Below, one piece after another: positions 7,746-14,970 of a stretch of 64,000 nucleotides of DNA. Under the pieces are notes generated by a model. It did not search any database. It saw only the letters and a program-made list of their open reading frames with translations, and had not been told where the DNA came from. The translations under genes and the position numbers were made by a program. This stretch comes from Sulfuritortus calidifontis. Its GTDB lineage: Bacteria > Pseudomonadota > Gammaproteobacteria > Burkholderiales > Thiobacillaceae. Numbering within the stretch: position 1 is the stretch's first letter; each line of letters opens with the position of its first letter. The stretch is from NCBI RefSeq assembly GCF_003967275.1, contig NZ_AP018721.1, forward strand, positions 1,240,001-1,304,000, read 5' to 3'.

Positions 7746-8668
7746 AGGCCCAGGAGTACCACGACCGGTTAAAAGCCTCGTTGTGGGAGCAAGTGCGGCT
7801 CGGGGCAAAACCCCGGCGCACTTGGCAGGAAGCGGTAGTGCGCTGGCTGTCGGAAACCGCCGACAAGCGCACCCATCGCGAAGATGTGCGGAAGCTGAAA
7901 TGGCTCCATCCCTTCCTCGGGGCGCTGCACCTGGACGAAATCACGCTCGACGTGATCGACCAAATTAAGGCGGCTCGGCTCAAGGAGGGCTCAAAGTCTA
8001 CGGCGAACCGCTACTTGGCCCTGGTGCGGTCCATCCTCATTCGCTCACGCGACGAATGGGAATGGCTGGACAAGGTGCCCAAGGTGAAGCTCTTTAAAGA
8101 ACCGGAAGGACGCGAACGTGCCCTCACGCCTGAGCAGGCTAGGCGGCTCTTGGAAGTCTTGCCCGCCCATCAGCGGGATGTGGTGACCTTCGCACTCCTG
8201 ACGGGATTGAGACAGTCGAACGTGTTGGGTCTGCAATGGTCGCAGGTCGATCTGGAACGGCGATTCGCCTGGATCGAGGGATGGCAGTCGAAAAACCGCC
8301 GTCCGATCCCGGTGCCTCTCAGCGAGGAGGCCGTAATGGTCTTGCTCCGCCAGGTCGGCAAGCATCCTGAGAAGGTGTTCACCTTCAATGGCAAGCCGAT
8401 CAAACAGGCCAACACGAAAGCATGGCAGGAAGCGCGCAAGCGGGCAGGCATCGAGGATTTCCGCTGGCACGATCTGCGCCATACCTGGGCGACGTGGCAC
8501 CGGCAGGCGGGAACGCCTACGCATGAGCTGCAGCGCCTGGGAGGCTGGAGAACGGCTTCGATGGTCGAGCGATATGCGCACCACGCGCCCGACCAGCTAG
8601 CCGCCGCCCCGGCCCGTCTCAATGCGGTAATTGGTGGTTACGATTTGGCTACGGTAGGCCAGAAATGA
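7646..8668 (+). CDS. Tyrosine recombinase / integrase
   Basis: A 340-residue phage-type integrase. An N-terminal arm-binding region (YKRKDSSVWWIKLRHAGK) is followed by a SAM-like core-binding domain and the catalytic domain. Catalytic residues are complete: R189 (TGLRQSN), K216, H275 and R278 (HDLRHTW), W301 in place of the usual second histidine, and nucleophile Y310 (VERYAH). AGGAG lies 9 nt before the ATG. It sits beside the intact tRNA-Asn, as expected for an integrase next to its attachment site. The right arm-type repeat overlaps its last codons. Confidence 0.95.
   Translation: MSLYKRKDSSVWWIKLRHAGKVIQRSTGTDDKLKAQEYHDRLKASLWEQVRLGAKPRRTWQEAVVRWLSETADKRTHREDVRKLKWLHPFLGALHLDEITLDVIDQIKAARLKEGSKSTANRYLALVRSILIRSRDEWEWLDKVPKVKLFKEPEGRERALTPEQARRLLEVLPAHQRDVVTFALLTGLRQSNVLGLQWSQVDLERRFAWIEGWQSKNRRPIPVPLSEEAVMVLLRQVGKHPEKVFTFNGKPIKQANTKAWQEARKRAGIEDFRWHDLRHTWATWHRQAGTPTHELQRLGGWRTASMVERYAHHAPDQLAAAPARLNAVIGGYDLATVGQK
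8634..8655 (+). promoter_or_regulatory. Possible integrase arm-type site (right)
   Basis: This block matches 5822-5843 at 20 of 22 positions and has the same internal pair (GGTTACG and GGCTACG, 11 bp apart). It lies inside the 3' end of the integrase gene, about 50 bp from the att core. Together the pair would bracket the core in the excised circle. Confidence 0.5.
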
Positions 8669-8694
8669 AAAAGCCCCGCATTGCTGCGAGGCTT
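8668..8694 (-). terminator. Terminator downstream of tRNA-Asn, brought by the element
   Basis: Arms 8671-8680 and 8685-8694 form a 10-bp stem with one mismatch and a TTGC loop. The A-run at 8668-8672 becomes a T-run on the minus strand, so it terminates tRNA-Asn transcription. On the plus strand there is no T tail, so it would end integrase transcription only weakly. Confidence 0.75.
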
Positions 8695-8702
8695 AGTGCA
8701 TC

Positions 8703-8747
8703 TGGCTCCCCGACCTGGGCTCGAACCAGGGACCTGCGGATTAACAG
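8703..8747 (-). repeat. attR: 3' half of intact tRNA-Asn
   Basis: Identical to the 45 bp at 5673-5717. Here it completes the functional tRNA gene, so integration preserved the tRNA by supplying its 3' half from the element. Confidence 0.92.
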
Positions 8748-8778
8748 TCCGTCGCTCTACCGACTGAGCTATCGGGGA
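8703..8778 (-). tRNA. tRNA-Asn(GTT)
   Basis: On the minus strand it starts TCCCCGA and ends TCGGGGAGCCA. The D arm is GCTC/GAGC, the anticodon loop reads CTGTTAA with anticodon GTT, and the T arm is CCTGG-TTCGAGC-CCAGG. The 3' CCA is encoded. It is the integration target of the element at 5673-8747. Confidence 0.97.
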
Positions 8779-8837
8779 ATTGAGAGGCGCGTATGATAGG
8801 CTGTTGGCCGTTTTCGGTCAACAGATGTGATGCACGA

Positions 8838-10160
8838 ATGCAGCTTGCGAAGCGTTGGAAGATCGCCCTGATCAGTCTATCGGTAGTGCTGGGCGGTCTG
8901 TTGGTTCTACCTTTTCTCATCCCGACAGAGAGCTATCGCATCCGCCTGCAGGAAGCGGCTTCCGAGAAGTTGGGCGAGCCGGTCGATATCGGCCGGCTGA
9001 GTTTCACCTTGTTGCCCTGGCCTGCCGCCACCTTGGCCGATCTCAGTATCGGCGCAGAGCAAGCCGTGAAGCTGGGGGCGGTGACGGTGACGCCGGACCT
9101 GTTTTCCCTATTCGACGAGGTCAAGGTGATCCAATCTGTCGCCGTGCGGGAGGTTGCGGTGAACCCGGCCTTGCTTGGCCGCATTGCCGAATGGGCCAAG
9201 CCTCGGCCCGGACCGCAGACGGTACTGGTCCGCCGCGTCGAGCTGCGCGGCATGAATCTGGATTTGGGCGCCCTGAAATGGGGGCCTTTGCAAGCCGAGG
9301 TCCGCATGAACATGGCTGGCCTGCAATCGGTCCAGGCTGGGCCGGAGGATGGCAGCATGACATTGACTCTATTGCCCGAACCTGAAGAGCGCTACCGGGT
9401 GGTGCTCGAAGGCCGCCAGTTCAAACTGCCGATCAAGCCCGCACTGCTGTTCGACAGCCTGCAGGGCCAGGGCAGGCTGACCAAACAGGGGCTCGATCTG
9501 CTGCAATTGAATGCCCGCCTCTATGGCGGCGATTTACAGGCCCCGATCCGCCTGGATTGGCGGGATGGCTGGCAGGTGGATGGCACAATCAAGACGACAG
9601 GCGTGGAGGTGAGCCAGATCGTGCACATGCTGAGTCCGTCCAGTGCCTTCAGCGGTCGGCTTTATGCGGATGGCCGTTACCGGATGGCGGCACCTTCGCC
9701 GGGTGAACTGGCCGACAGGCTGCAAGCCAAGGTGAATTTCGAGGTCAAGGACGGCGTGCTCGACAAGGTCAACCTTGCCCAGGCGGCCAAGCTGCTGACC
9801 CGTCAGGGCAGCCGTGGCGGCCAGACCCGGTTCGATCGGTTGAGCGGTGTGGCCGAGGTCGAGGGCAGGCAATATCGTCTGCGCGAGATCGAGATCAGTT
9901 CCGGTATCTTGAATGCCAAAGGCGATGTCGCCATCAGCCCGGCCAAGGAGCTGTCCGGGCAGGTGACGGTGGAATTGAAAGCGACGGCCACCCTGGTGGC
10001 GGTGCCCTTGAACGTGAGCGGCACGGTGCATGACCCCCTCCTGTTGCCGAGCGGCATGGCGGTGGCGGGGGCGGCGGTGGGCACCGGTCTGCTGGGGCCG
10101 GGCCTGGGTACGGCGATTGGTTCCAAGGCCGGCCAGGCCCTGGAAAAGCTCTTCAAATAG
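8838..10160 (+). CDS. AsmA family protein
   Basis: A 440-residue protein with one N-terminal membrane anchor (WKIALISLSVVLGGLLVLPFLIP) followed directly by the AsmA signature region (YRIRLQEAASEKLGEPVDIGRLSFTLLPWPAATLADLSIG). The rest is beta-rich and periplasmic, ending in a glycine-rich stretch. AsmA-like proteins bridge the inner and outer membranes and affect lipid traffic. The ATG at 8838 places the anchor at the N-terminus; an upstream ATG at 8793 is in frame but adds an unlikely cysteine-rich lead. It is alone on its strand, between tRNA-Asn and a convergent aminotransferase. Confidence 0.85.
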   Translation: MQLAKRWKIALISLSVVLGGLLVLPFLIPTESYRIRLQEAASEKLGEPVDIGRLSFTLLPWPAATLADLSIGAEQAVKLGAVTVTPDLFSLFDEVKVIQSVAVREVAVNPALLGRIAEWAKPRPGPQTVLVRRVELRGMNLDLGALKWGPLQAEVRMNMAGLQSVQAGPEDGSMTLTLLPEPEERYRVVLEGRQFKLPIKPALLFDSLQGQGRLTKQGLDLLQLNARLYGGDLQAPIRLDWRDGWQVDGTIKTTGVEVSQIVHMLSPSSAFSGRLYADGRYRMAAPSPGELADRLQAKVNFEVKDGVLDKVNLAQAAKLLTRQGSRGGQTRFDRLSGVAEVEGRQYRLREIEISSGILNAKGDVAISPAKELSGQVTVELKATATLVAVPLNVSGTVHDPLLLPSGMAVAGAAVGTGLLGPGLGTAIGSKAGQALEKLFK

Positions 10161-10162
10161 AT

Positions 10163-11353
10163 TTAGGCGAGGGCCTTGGCGATGCGCTCCAAGGCTTTTT
10201 CCAAGTTCTGCATGGAAGTGGCGAAGGACAGCCGGATATAGCCCTCGGCGCCGAAGGCCGATCCGGGCACCACGGCCACGCCGTGGTCGAGCAGGTACTG
10301 GCTCAGGGCCATGTCGGTCCTGGCGGTGAGCTTGCCGGCGGCGAACAGGGCGTCGATGGCATCGCGCACGTCCGGGAAGGCATAGAAGGCGCCGCCGCTT
10401 TCCACGCACTTCACGCCGGCGATGGCGTTCAAAGTATCCACCACGAAACGATGGCGCTCCTTGAACGCGGCCAGCATGGGCTGGATGCAGGCCTGGTCGC
10501 CGTTGAGGGCGGCCTCGGCCGCCACCTGCGAGATCGAGGTGGGGTTGGAGGTGCTCTGCGACTGGATGTTCTCCATGGCCGCGATCAGGTCGGCCGGACC
10601 GGCGCTATAGCCGATGCGCCAGCCGGTCATGGCATAGGCCTTGGACACGCCGTTGAGCACCACGGTGCGTTCGTACAGGTCCGGACAGGCGTTGAGGATG
10701 TTGACGAAGGGGGTGTCGACCAGGCGGATGTGCTCGTACATGTCGTCGGTGGCGATCAGCACCTTGGGGTGCTTGCGCAGCACCTCGCCCAGGGCCTTGA
10801 GTTCGTCCAGGCTGTAGAGGGCACCGGTCGGGTTGGACGGGCTGTTGATCACCAGCATTTTGGTGTGGCTGGTGATGGCCCTTTGCAGCTGAGACGGCGT
10901 GAGCTTGAAGCCCTGCTCGATGCCGGCCTCGACGATCACCGGCTTGCCGTCGGCCAGCACCACGATGTCGGGATAGGACACCCAGTAGGGCGCCGGGATG
11001 ATCACCTCGTCACCCGGGTTGATGTAGGCCTGGACCAGGTTGTAGAAGCTCTGTTTGCCGCCGCAGGAGACCAGGATCTGCTTCGGCAGGTAGTCGAGGC
11101 CGTTTTCCCGCTTGAACTTGGCGACGATGGCCTGCTTGAGCGAGGGGGTGCCGCCGACCGCCGTGTATTTGGTGAAGCCCTGGTGGATCGCCGCGATGGC
11201 GGCTTCCTTGATGTGCTGCGGGGTGTCGAAATCGGGCTCACCCACGCCCAGGCCGATGATGTCGCGGCCATCGGCCTTGAGCTTGGCCGCCAGGGCCGAC
11301 ACGGCCAGGGTGGGGGAGGGCTTGATGTTCTTGACGCGGTGGGAGAGTTCCAA
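10163..11353 (-). CDS. Class I pyridoxal-phosphate aminotransferase (aspartate type)
   Basis: A 396-residue fold-type I aminotransferase. It begins in the usual way (ELSHRVKNIKPSPTLAVSALAAKL) and contains GLGVGEPDFDTP, the NSPSNPTGA motif, and NGVSKAYAMTGWRIGY with the PLP-binding lysine. It closely resembles bacterial AspC/AspB-type aspartate aminotransferases of the 1-beta subgroup, which may also act on prephenate. The frame is open upstream, but TTG at 11353 has AAGG about 10 nt before it and matches the family's N-terminus. It diverges from uvrB. Confidence 0.92.
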   Translation of the reverse strand: MELSHRVKNIKPSPTLAVSALAAKLKADGRDIIGLGVGEPDFDTPQHIKEAAIAAIHQGFTKYTAVGGTPSLKQAIVAKFKRENGLDYLPKQILVSCGGKQSFYNLVQAYINPGDEVIIPAPYWVSYPDIVVLADGKPVIVEAGIEQGFKLTPSQLQRAITSHTKMLVINSPSNPTGALYSLDELKALGEVLRKHPKVLIATDDMYEHIRLVDTPFVNILNACPDLYERTVVLNGVSKAYAMTGWRIGYSAGPADLIAAMENIQSQSTSNPTSISQVAAEAALNGDQACIQPMLAAFKERHRFVVDTLNAIAGVKCVESGGAFYAFPDVRDAIDALFAAGKLTARTDMALSQYLLDHGVAVVPGSAFGAEGYIRLSFATSMQNLEKALERIAKALA

Positions 11354-11435
11354 GATAGGGCCTTTGCAAATCGTCGCGCGTGAAGGGGGGCCGACCTGAT
11401 AACATTGATCGGTTTTCGCGCGCGAAATTCTACCC

Positions 11436-13505
11436 GTGATCGTCACCTTCCCCAATAGCCCCTTCGAGCTGCACCAGCCGTTCGAGCCCTCGGGCGACCA
11501 GCCGACCGCCATCGCCCAGCTGGTGGCTGGCATCGAGCAGGGCATGCGCTGCCAGACCCTGCTCGGGGTGACCGGCTCGGGCAAGACCTACACCATGGCC
11601 AACGTGATTGCCCGGACCGGCCGGCCGGCCTTCGTCATGGCCCCGAACAAGACCCTGGCGGCCCAGCTTTATGCGGAATTCCGCGAGTTTTTCCCGAACA
11701 ATGCGGTCGAGTACTTCGTGTCCTACTACGACTACTACCAGCCCGAGGCCTATGTCCCGGCGCGCGACCTGTTCATCGAGAAGGACTCCAGCATCAACGA
11801 GCACATCGAGCAGATGCGGCTGTCGGCGACCAAGGCCCTGCTGGAGCGGCCGGACTGCGTGATCGTGGCTACGGTTTCGGCCATCTACGGTATCGGCGAC
11901 CCCTCGGAATACCACCACATGATCCTGCATCTCAGGCAGGGCGACAGGGTGCCGCAACGGGAGGTGATCCGCCGGCTGACCGAGATGCAGTACCAGCGCA
12001 ACGAACTGGAGTTCAAGCGCGGGGTGTTCCGGGTGCGGGGCGATGTGATCGACATCTTCCCGGCGGAAAACGCCGAGACCGCCGTGCGCTTGTCGCTGTT
12101 CGACGACGAGGTGGAGGCCATCTCGGTGTTCGACCCGCTCACCGGCCAGGTGCTGCACAAGCTGCCCCGGTTCACGGTCTATCCTTCCAGCCACTACGTC
12201 ACCCCGCGCGAGACCACGCTGCGGGCGATCGAGGGCATCAAGCTCGAACTGGCCGAGCGGATCAGATTCTTTGCCGACAACGGCAAGCTGGTCGAGGCCC
12301 AGCGCATCGAACAGCGCACCCGGTTCGATCTGGAGATGCTGTCCGAGTTGGGCTTCTGCAAGGGCATCGAGAACTACTCGCGCTATCTCTCGGGCCGCAA
12401 GCCGGGCGAGCCGCCGCCGACCCTGATCGACTACCTGCCGGCCGATACCCTGATGTTCCTGGACGAATCGCACGTCACCGTGCCGCAGATCGGCGCCATG
12501 TACAAGGGCGACCGCGCGCGCAAGGAGAACCTGGTCAATTACGGCTTCCGCCTGCCCTCGGCCATGGACAACCGGCCCCTGCGCTTCGACGAGTTCGAAC
12601 GCATGATGCGCCAGACCGTATTCGTCTCGGCCACGCCCGGCCCCTATGAGGCCAAGCACCAGGAGCAGGTGGTGGAGCAGGTGGTGCGGCCGACCGGCCT
12701 GATCGACCCCGAGGTCATCGTGCGCCCGGTCACCACCCAGGTCGACGACCTGATGAGCGAGATCAGTCTCAGGGTGGCTCAGGGCGAGCGGGTCATGGTC
12801 ACCACCCTGACCAAGCGCATGGCCGAGGATCTGACCGAGTACTACTCGGACCACGGCATCAAGGTGCGCTACCTGCACTCGGACATCGACACCGTGGAGC
12901 GGGTGGAGATCCTGCGCGACCTGCGCCTGGGCGTGTTCGACGTCCTGGTCGGCATCAACCTTTTGCGCGAGGGGCTGGACATCCCGGAGGTGTCCCTGGT
13001 GGCCATTCTCGACGCCGACAAGGAGGGTTTCCTGCGTTCCGAGCGCTCGCTGATCCAGACCATCGGCCGGGCGGCGCGCCACATCAACGGCACGGCCATC
13101 CTTTACGCCGACGAGATCACCGATTCCATGCGCCGGGCCATGGACGAGACCAAACGCCGCCGGGCCAAGCAGAAGGCCTACAACGAGGCCCACGGCATCG
13201 TGCCCAAGGGCGTGCAGAAACGGATCAAGGACATCATTGACGGCGTCTACGACATCGAAGAGGCCGAGAAGGCTTTGCATGTGGCGCAAGAGCGCGCCCA
13301 TTACAAGAAGCTGGGCGAGAAGGAAGTCACCAAGGAGATCAAGCGGCTGGAGAAGGAAATGATGGAGGCTGCGCGCAACCTGGAATTCGAGAAGGCCGCA
13401 AGCCTACGCGACCAGATGCACAGCCTGAAAAAGCTGATGTTCGGGGTGGAAGAGCGCGACGCCGAGCCGGGGCAAGCCGGCTCGGGGACATCCAAGCGTC
13501 TATAA
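11436..13505 (+). CDS. uvrB: UvrABC system protein B
   Basis: The damage-verifying helicase-like subunit of nucleotide excision repair, 689 residues. The Walker A motif (GVTGSGKT) is near residue 43, the beta-hairpin [12 protein letters not shown] near residue 100, and motif II lies in [10 protein letters not shown]. Motif VI is QTIGRAARH. The C-terminal UVR domain ([26 protein letters not shown]) that binds UvrC is present. A 9-bp hairpin lies inside the last codons (13462-13485). No SOS box was identified upstream by eye. Confidence 0.98.
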   Translation: MIVTFPNSPFELHQPFEPSGDQPTAIAQLVAGIEQGMRCQTLLGVTGSGKTYTMANVIARTGRPAFVMAPNKTLAAQLYAEFREFFPNNAVEYFVSYYDYYQPEAYVPARDLFIEKDSSINEHIEQMRLSATKALLERPDCVIVATVSAIYGIGDPSEYHHMILHLRQGDRVPQREVIRRLTEMQYQRNELEFKRGVFRVRGDVIDIFPAENAETAVRLSLFDDEVEAISVFDPLTGQVLHKLPRFTVYPSSHYVTPRETTLRAIEGIKLELAERIRFFADNGKLVEAQRIEQRTRFDLEMLSELGFCKGIENYSRYLSGRKPGEPPPTLIDYLPADTLMFLDESHVTVPQIGAMYKGDRARKENLVNYGFRLPSAMDNRPLRFDEFERMMRQTVFVSATPGPYEAKHQEQVVEQVVRPTGLIDPEVIVRPVTTQVDDLMSEISLRVAQGERVMVTTLTKRMAEDLTEYYSDHGIKVRYLHSDIDTVERVEILRDLRLGVFDVLVGINLLREGLDIPEVSLVAILDADKEGFLRSERSLIQTIGRAARHINGTAILYADEITDSMRRAMDETKRRRAKQKAYNEAHGIVPKGVQKRIKDIIDGVYDIEEAEKALHVAQERAHYKKLGEKEVTKEIKRLEKEMMEAARNLEFEKAASLRDQMHSLKKLMFGVEERDAEPGQAGSGTSKRL
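13462..13485. terminator. Hairpin in the uvrB 3' end
   Basis: Perfect 9-bp arms CCGAGCCGG and CCGGCTCGG with a 6-nt loop lie within the last codons of uvrB, about 20 nt before its stop. uvrB and the DsrC-like gene converge here. No T-run follows on either strand, so a role in RNA 3'-end stability is more likely than classic termination. Confidence 0.4.
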
Positions 13506-13508
13506 GGC

Positions 13509-13841
13509 CTAGCCCGTGCTCCAGGCCCGCGGCCGTTTCATGCCCGCGATCTTGCAGGCCTGCTTCACATAGCCGTAGGGGAACAGCTCGAACAGCTTGT
13601 TGCGCGAACCCGGGCCCAGGCGTTCGGTGAGATGCTTGATCACGAAGCGGGCATCGGCGGCGACCTGGTGTTCCTCGTAAAACTCGCGCATGAAGCGGAT
13701 GGCGTCCCAGTGATCCTCGTTCAGCGTGATGTTCTCCTGGCGGGCCAGTTCCTCGGCCACGGCCTCGTTCCAGTCCCGCGGTTCGATCAGATAGCCTTCC
13801 TCGTCCAAGGGCGGCAGTTCGAAAGCGACTTGCATGTCCAT
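13509..13841 (-). CDS. DsrC/TusE family sulfur-relay-like protein
   Basis: A 110-residue protein with the DsrC/TusE fold signature: LDEEGYLIEPRDWNEAVAEELARQE, DHWDAIRFMREFYEEHQ and LFPYGYVKQACKIAGMKRPRAWSTG. DsrC uses two C-terminal cysteines; TusE uses the last one. Here only the upstream cysteine (QAC) is kept, and the penultimate catalytic cysteine is absent (ending AWSTG). It therefore cannot carry out the standard TusE or DsrC trisulfide chemistry unchanged; variants lacking this cysteine have been proposed to be regulatory. It diverges from a MarR gene across an AT-rich operator-like stretch. Confidence 0.88.
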   Translation of the reverse strand: MDMQVAFELPPLDEEGYLIEPRDWNEAVAEELARQENITLNEDHWDAIRFMREFYEEHQVAADARFVIKHLTERLGPGSRNKLFELFPYGYVKQACKIAGMKRPRAWSTG

Positions 13842-13907
13842 ATTCTCATCTCCTTATCCAGCGGCCGGTTTTCGGCCGTCGAGCTTGGCAAACAGAGAGT
13901 TACGGTT

Positions 13908-13952
13908 TCAATATATCACAGATTGATATTATCAGAATTTGATATATATCAA
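13908..13952. promoter_or_regulatory. Palindromic operator between dsrC-like and marR genes
   Basis: Two inverted repeats sit in a markedly AT-rich stretch. One is ATATCA-CAGA-TTGATAT (about 13911-13928). The other is the perfect 14-bp palindrome TTGATATATATCAA (13939-13952). Both share the TTGATAT half-site. MarR proteins bind such palindromes, and the neighbouring MarR gene starts 28 bp away, so autoregulation with co-control of the DsrC-like gene is likely. Confidence 0.6.
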
Positions 13953-13979
13953 ACAAGACAAACCGGCTAGCATTGGCCC

Positions 13980-14414
13980 ATGAAGAGCAAATCCATGACC
14001 AAAAGAGAGTACGAGGCCCTGTCCGACTTCCGTTACCAGCTGAGGCGTTTCCTGCGTTTCAGCGAATCGGCGACGCGCAAGAAGGGCATCACCCACCTGC
14101 AATACCTGCTCCTGCTGCATCTGAAGGGTCATCAAGGGCGTGAATGGGCGACGGTGGGCGAACTGGCGGAGCGCCTGCAGGCCCACCACCACGGCGTGGT
14201 CGCCCTGGTTTCGCGCTGCGAAAAACTGGAACTGGTGCGCCGCGAACCGGGACGGCACGACCGGCGCGAGGTCGAGGTGCATCTGACGCCAAAGGGCGAA
14301 AAGCTGGTCGAAACCCTGGCCCGCCTGCACCGCGACGAACTGCTGACCCTGCAGGGCATCTTCAAGGTGCCAGGCGCGGACGAGTTGTCCACCACACAAG
14401 CGAACGAGTCATAA
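13980..14414 (+). CDS. MarR family transcriptional regulator
   Basis: A 144-residue winged-helix regulator. The recognition region is TVGELAERLQAHHHGVVALVSRCEKLELVRREPGRHDRREVEVHLTPKGEKLVETL, which contains the wing motif DRREVEVHLTPKG typical of MarR. The N-terminal dimerisation helices (YQLRRFLRFSESATRKKG) are present. No cysteine sits at a known redox-sensing position. It is divergent from the DsrC-like gene with palindromic sites between them. The ligand is unknown. Confidence 0.9.
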   Translation: MKSKSMTKREYEALSDFRYQLRRFLRFSESATRKKGITHLQYLLLLHLKGHQGREWATVGELAERLQAHHHGVVALVSRCEKLELVRREPGRHDRREVEVHLTPKGEKLVETLARLHRDELLTLQGIFKVPGADELSTTQANES

Positions 14415-14452
14415 GCCCTATAATCGCCGGTTTTCAATCGGCGGGTTTCTCG

Positions 14453-14938
14453 ATGAATCAGGACAGCAAGGTTTCGGTGCTCTTCGTCTGCATGGGCAAC
14501 ATCTGCCGCTCGCCCACGGCCGAAGGGGTATTCCGGCGCATGGTGGCGGAGGAGGGGCTGGAACATCGGGTCCGGATCGATTCGGCCGGCACCCACGATT
14601 ACCACATTGGCAAGGCGCCGGACCGGCGCGCCCAGGCGGCCGCGATCGGCCGCGGCTACGATTTGTCGCCCTTGCGCGGCCGTCAGGTTTCCCGACGCGA
14701 TTTCACCGAGTTCGATTACGTCCTGGCCATGGACCTCGATAACCTGGCCAATTTGCAGCGCATCTGCCCTGACGATCAGCGGCACAAGCTGCAGCTTTTC
14801 CTGGCGTTCAGCGAACGGTTCAAGGGACAAGAAGTCCCAGACCCCTATTACGGCGGGGCGCAAGGCTTCGATCTGGTGCTGGATATGGTGGAAGACGCCG
14901 CCCGGGGCCTGCTGCAGGCGATCCGGACGGGCGCTTGA
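14453..14938 (+). CDS. Low-molecular-weight protein-tyrosine phosphatase
   Basis: A 161-residue LMW-PTP. The P-loop CMGNICRS (C-X5-R-S) lies near residue 17 and the general-acid loop is PDPYYGG near residue 127. Such enzymes dephosphorylate protein tyrosines, in bacteria often with a role in polysaccharide export or stress responses. The ATG at 14453 starts just ahead of the first strand (VSVLFVCMGNICRSP). A TATAAT hexamer at 14419-14424 just upstream may be its -10 box. No partner kinase is nearby. Confidence 0.92.
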   Translation: MNQDSKVSVLFVCMGNICRSPTAEGVFRRMVAEEGLEHRVRIDSAGTHDYHIGKAPDRRAQAAAIGRGYDLSPLRGRQVSRRDFTEFDYVLAMDLDNLANLQRICPDDQRHKLQLFLAFSERFKGQEVPDPYYGGAQGFDLVLDMVEDAARGLLQAIRTGA

Positions 14939-14947
14939 GTTGAGACT

Positions 14948-14963
14948 GCCCCGGAGCCGGGGC
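14948..14963. terminator. Short GC hairpin between convergent genes
   Basis: GCCCCGG and CCGGGGC form a 7-bp stem with a 2-nt spacing between the phosphatase gene and the end of rne. No T-run follows, so it is only a possible terminator for the two converging transcripts. Confidence 0.35.
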
Positions 14964-14970
14964 GGCGGGT

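Larger units (their letters stand above)
5673..8747. mobile_element. 3.03-kb integrative element in tRNA-Asn
   Basis: Identical 45-bp direct repeats at 5673-5717 and 8703-8747 bound the element; both are the 3' half of tRNA-Asn from the anticodon loop to CCA. The period is 3,030 bp. Content in order: a small unknown gene, a cruciform region, a filamentous-phage-type replication initiator, an HTH protein and a tyrosine integrase next to the intact tRNA. No coat, assembly, relaxase or partition gene is present. It looks like a minimal replicating integrative element, such as an inovirus satellite or remnant, or an integrative plasmid. Mobility is inferred from intact integrase and att sites and has not been shown. 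Confidence 0.9.

Noticed and set aside
11430-13301. A 623-codon open frame on the minus strand
   Set aside because: It is the antisense shadow of uvrB, with D/H/L/Q-rich composition typical of such shadows.
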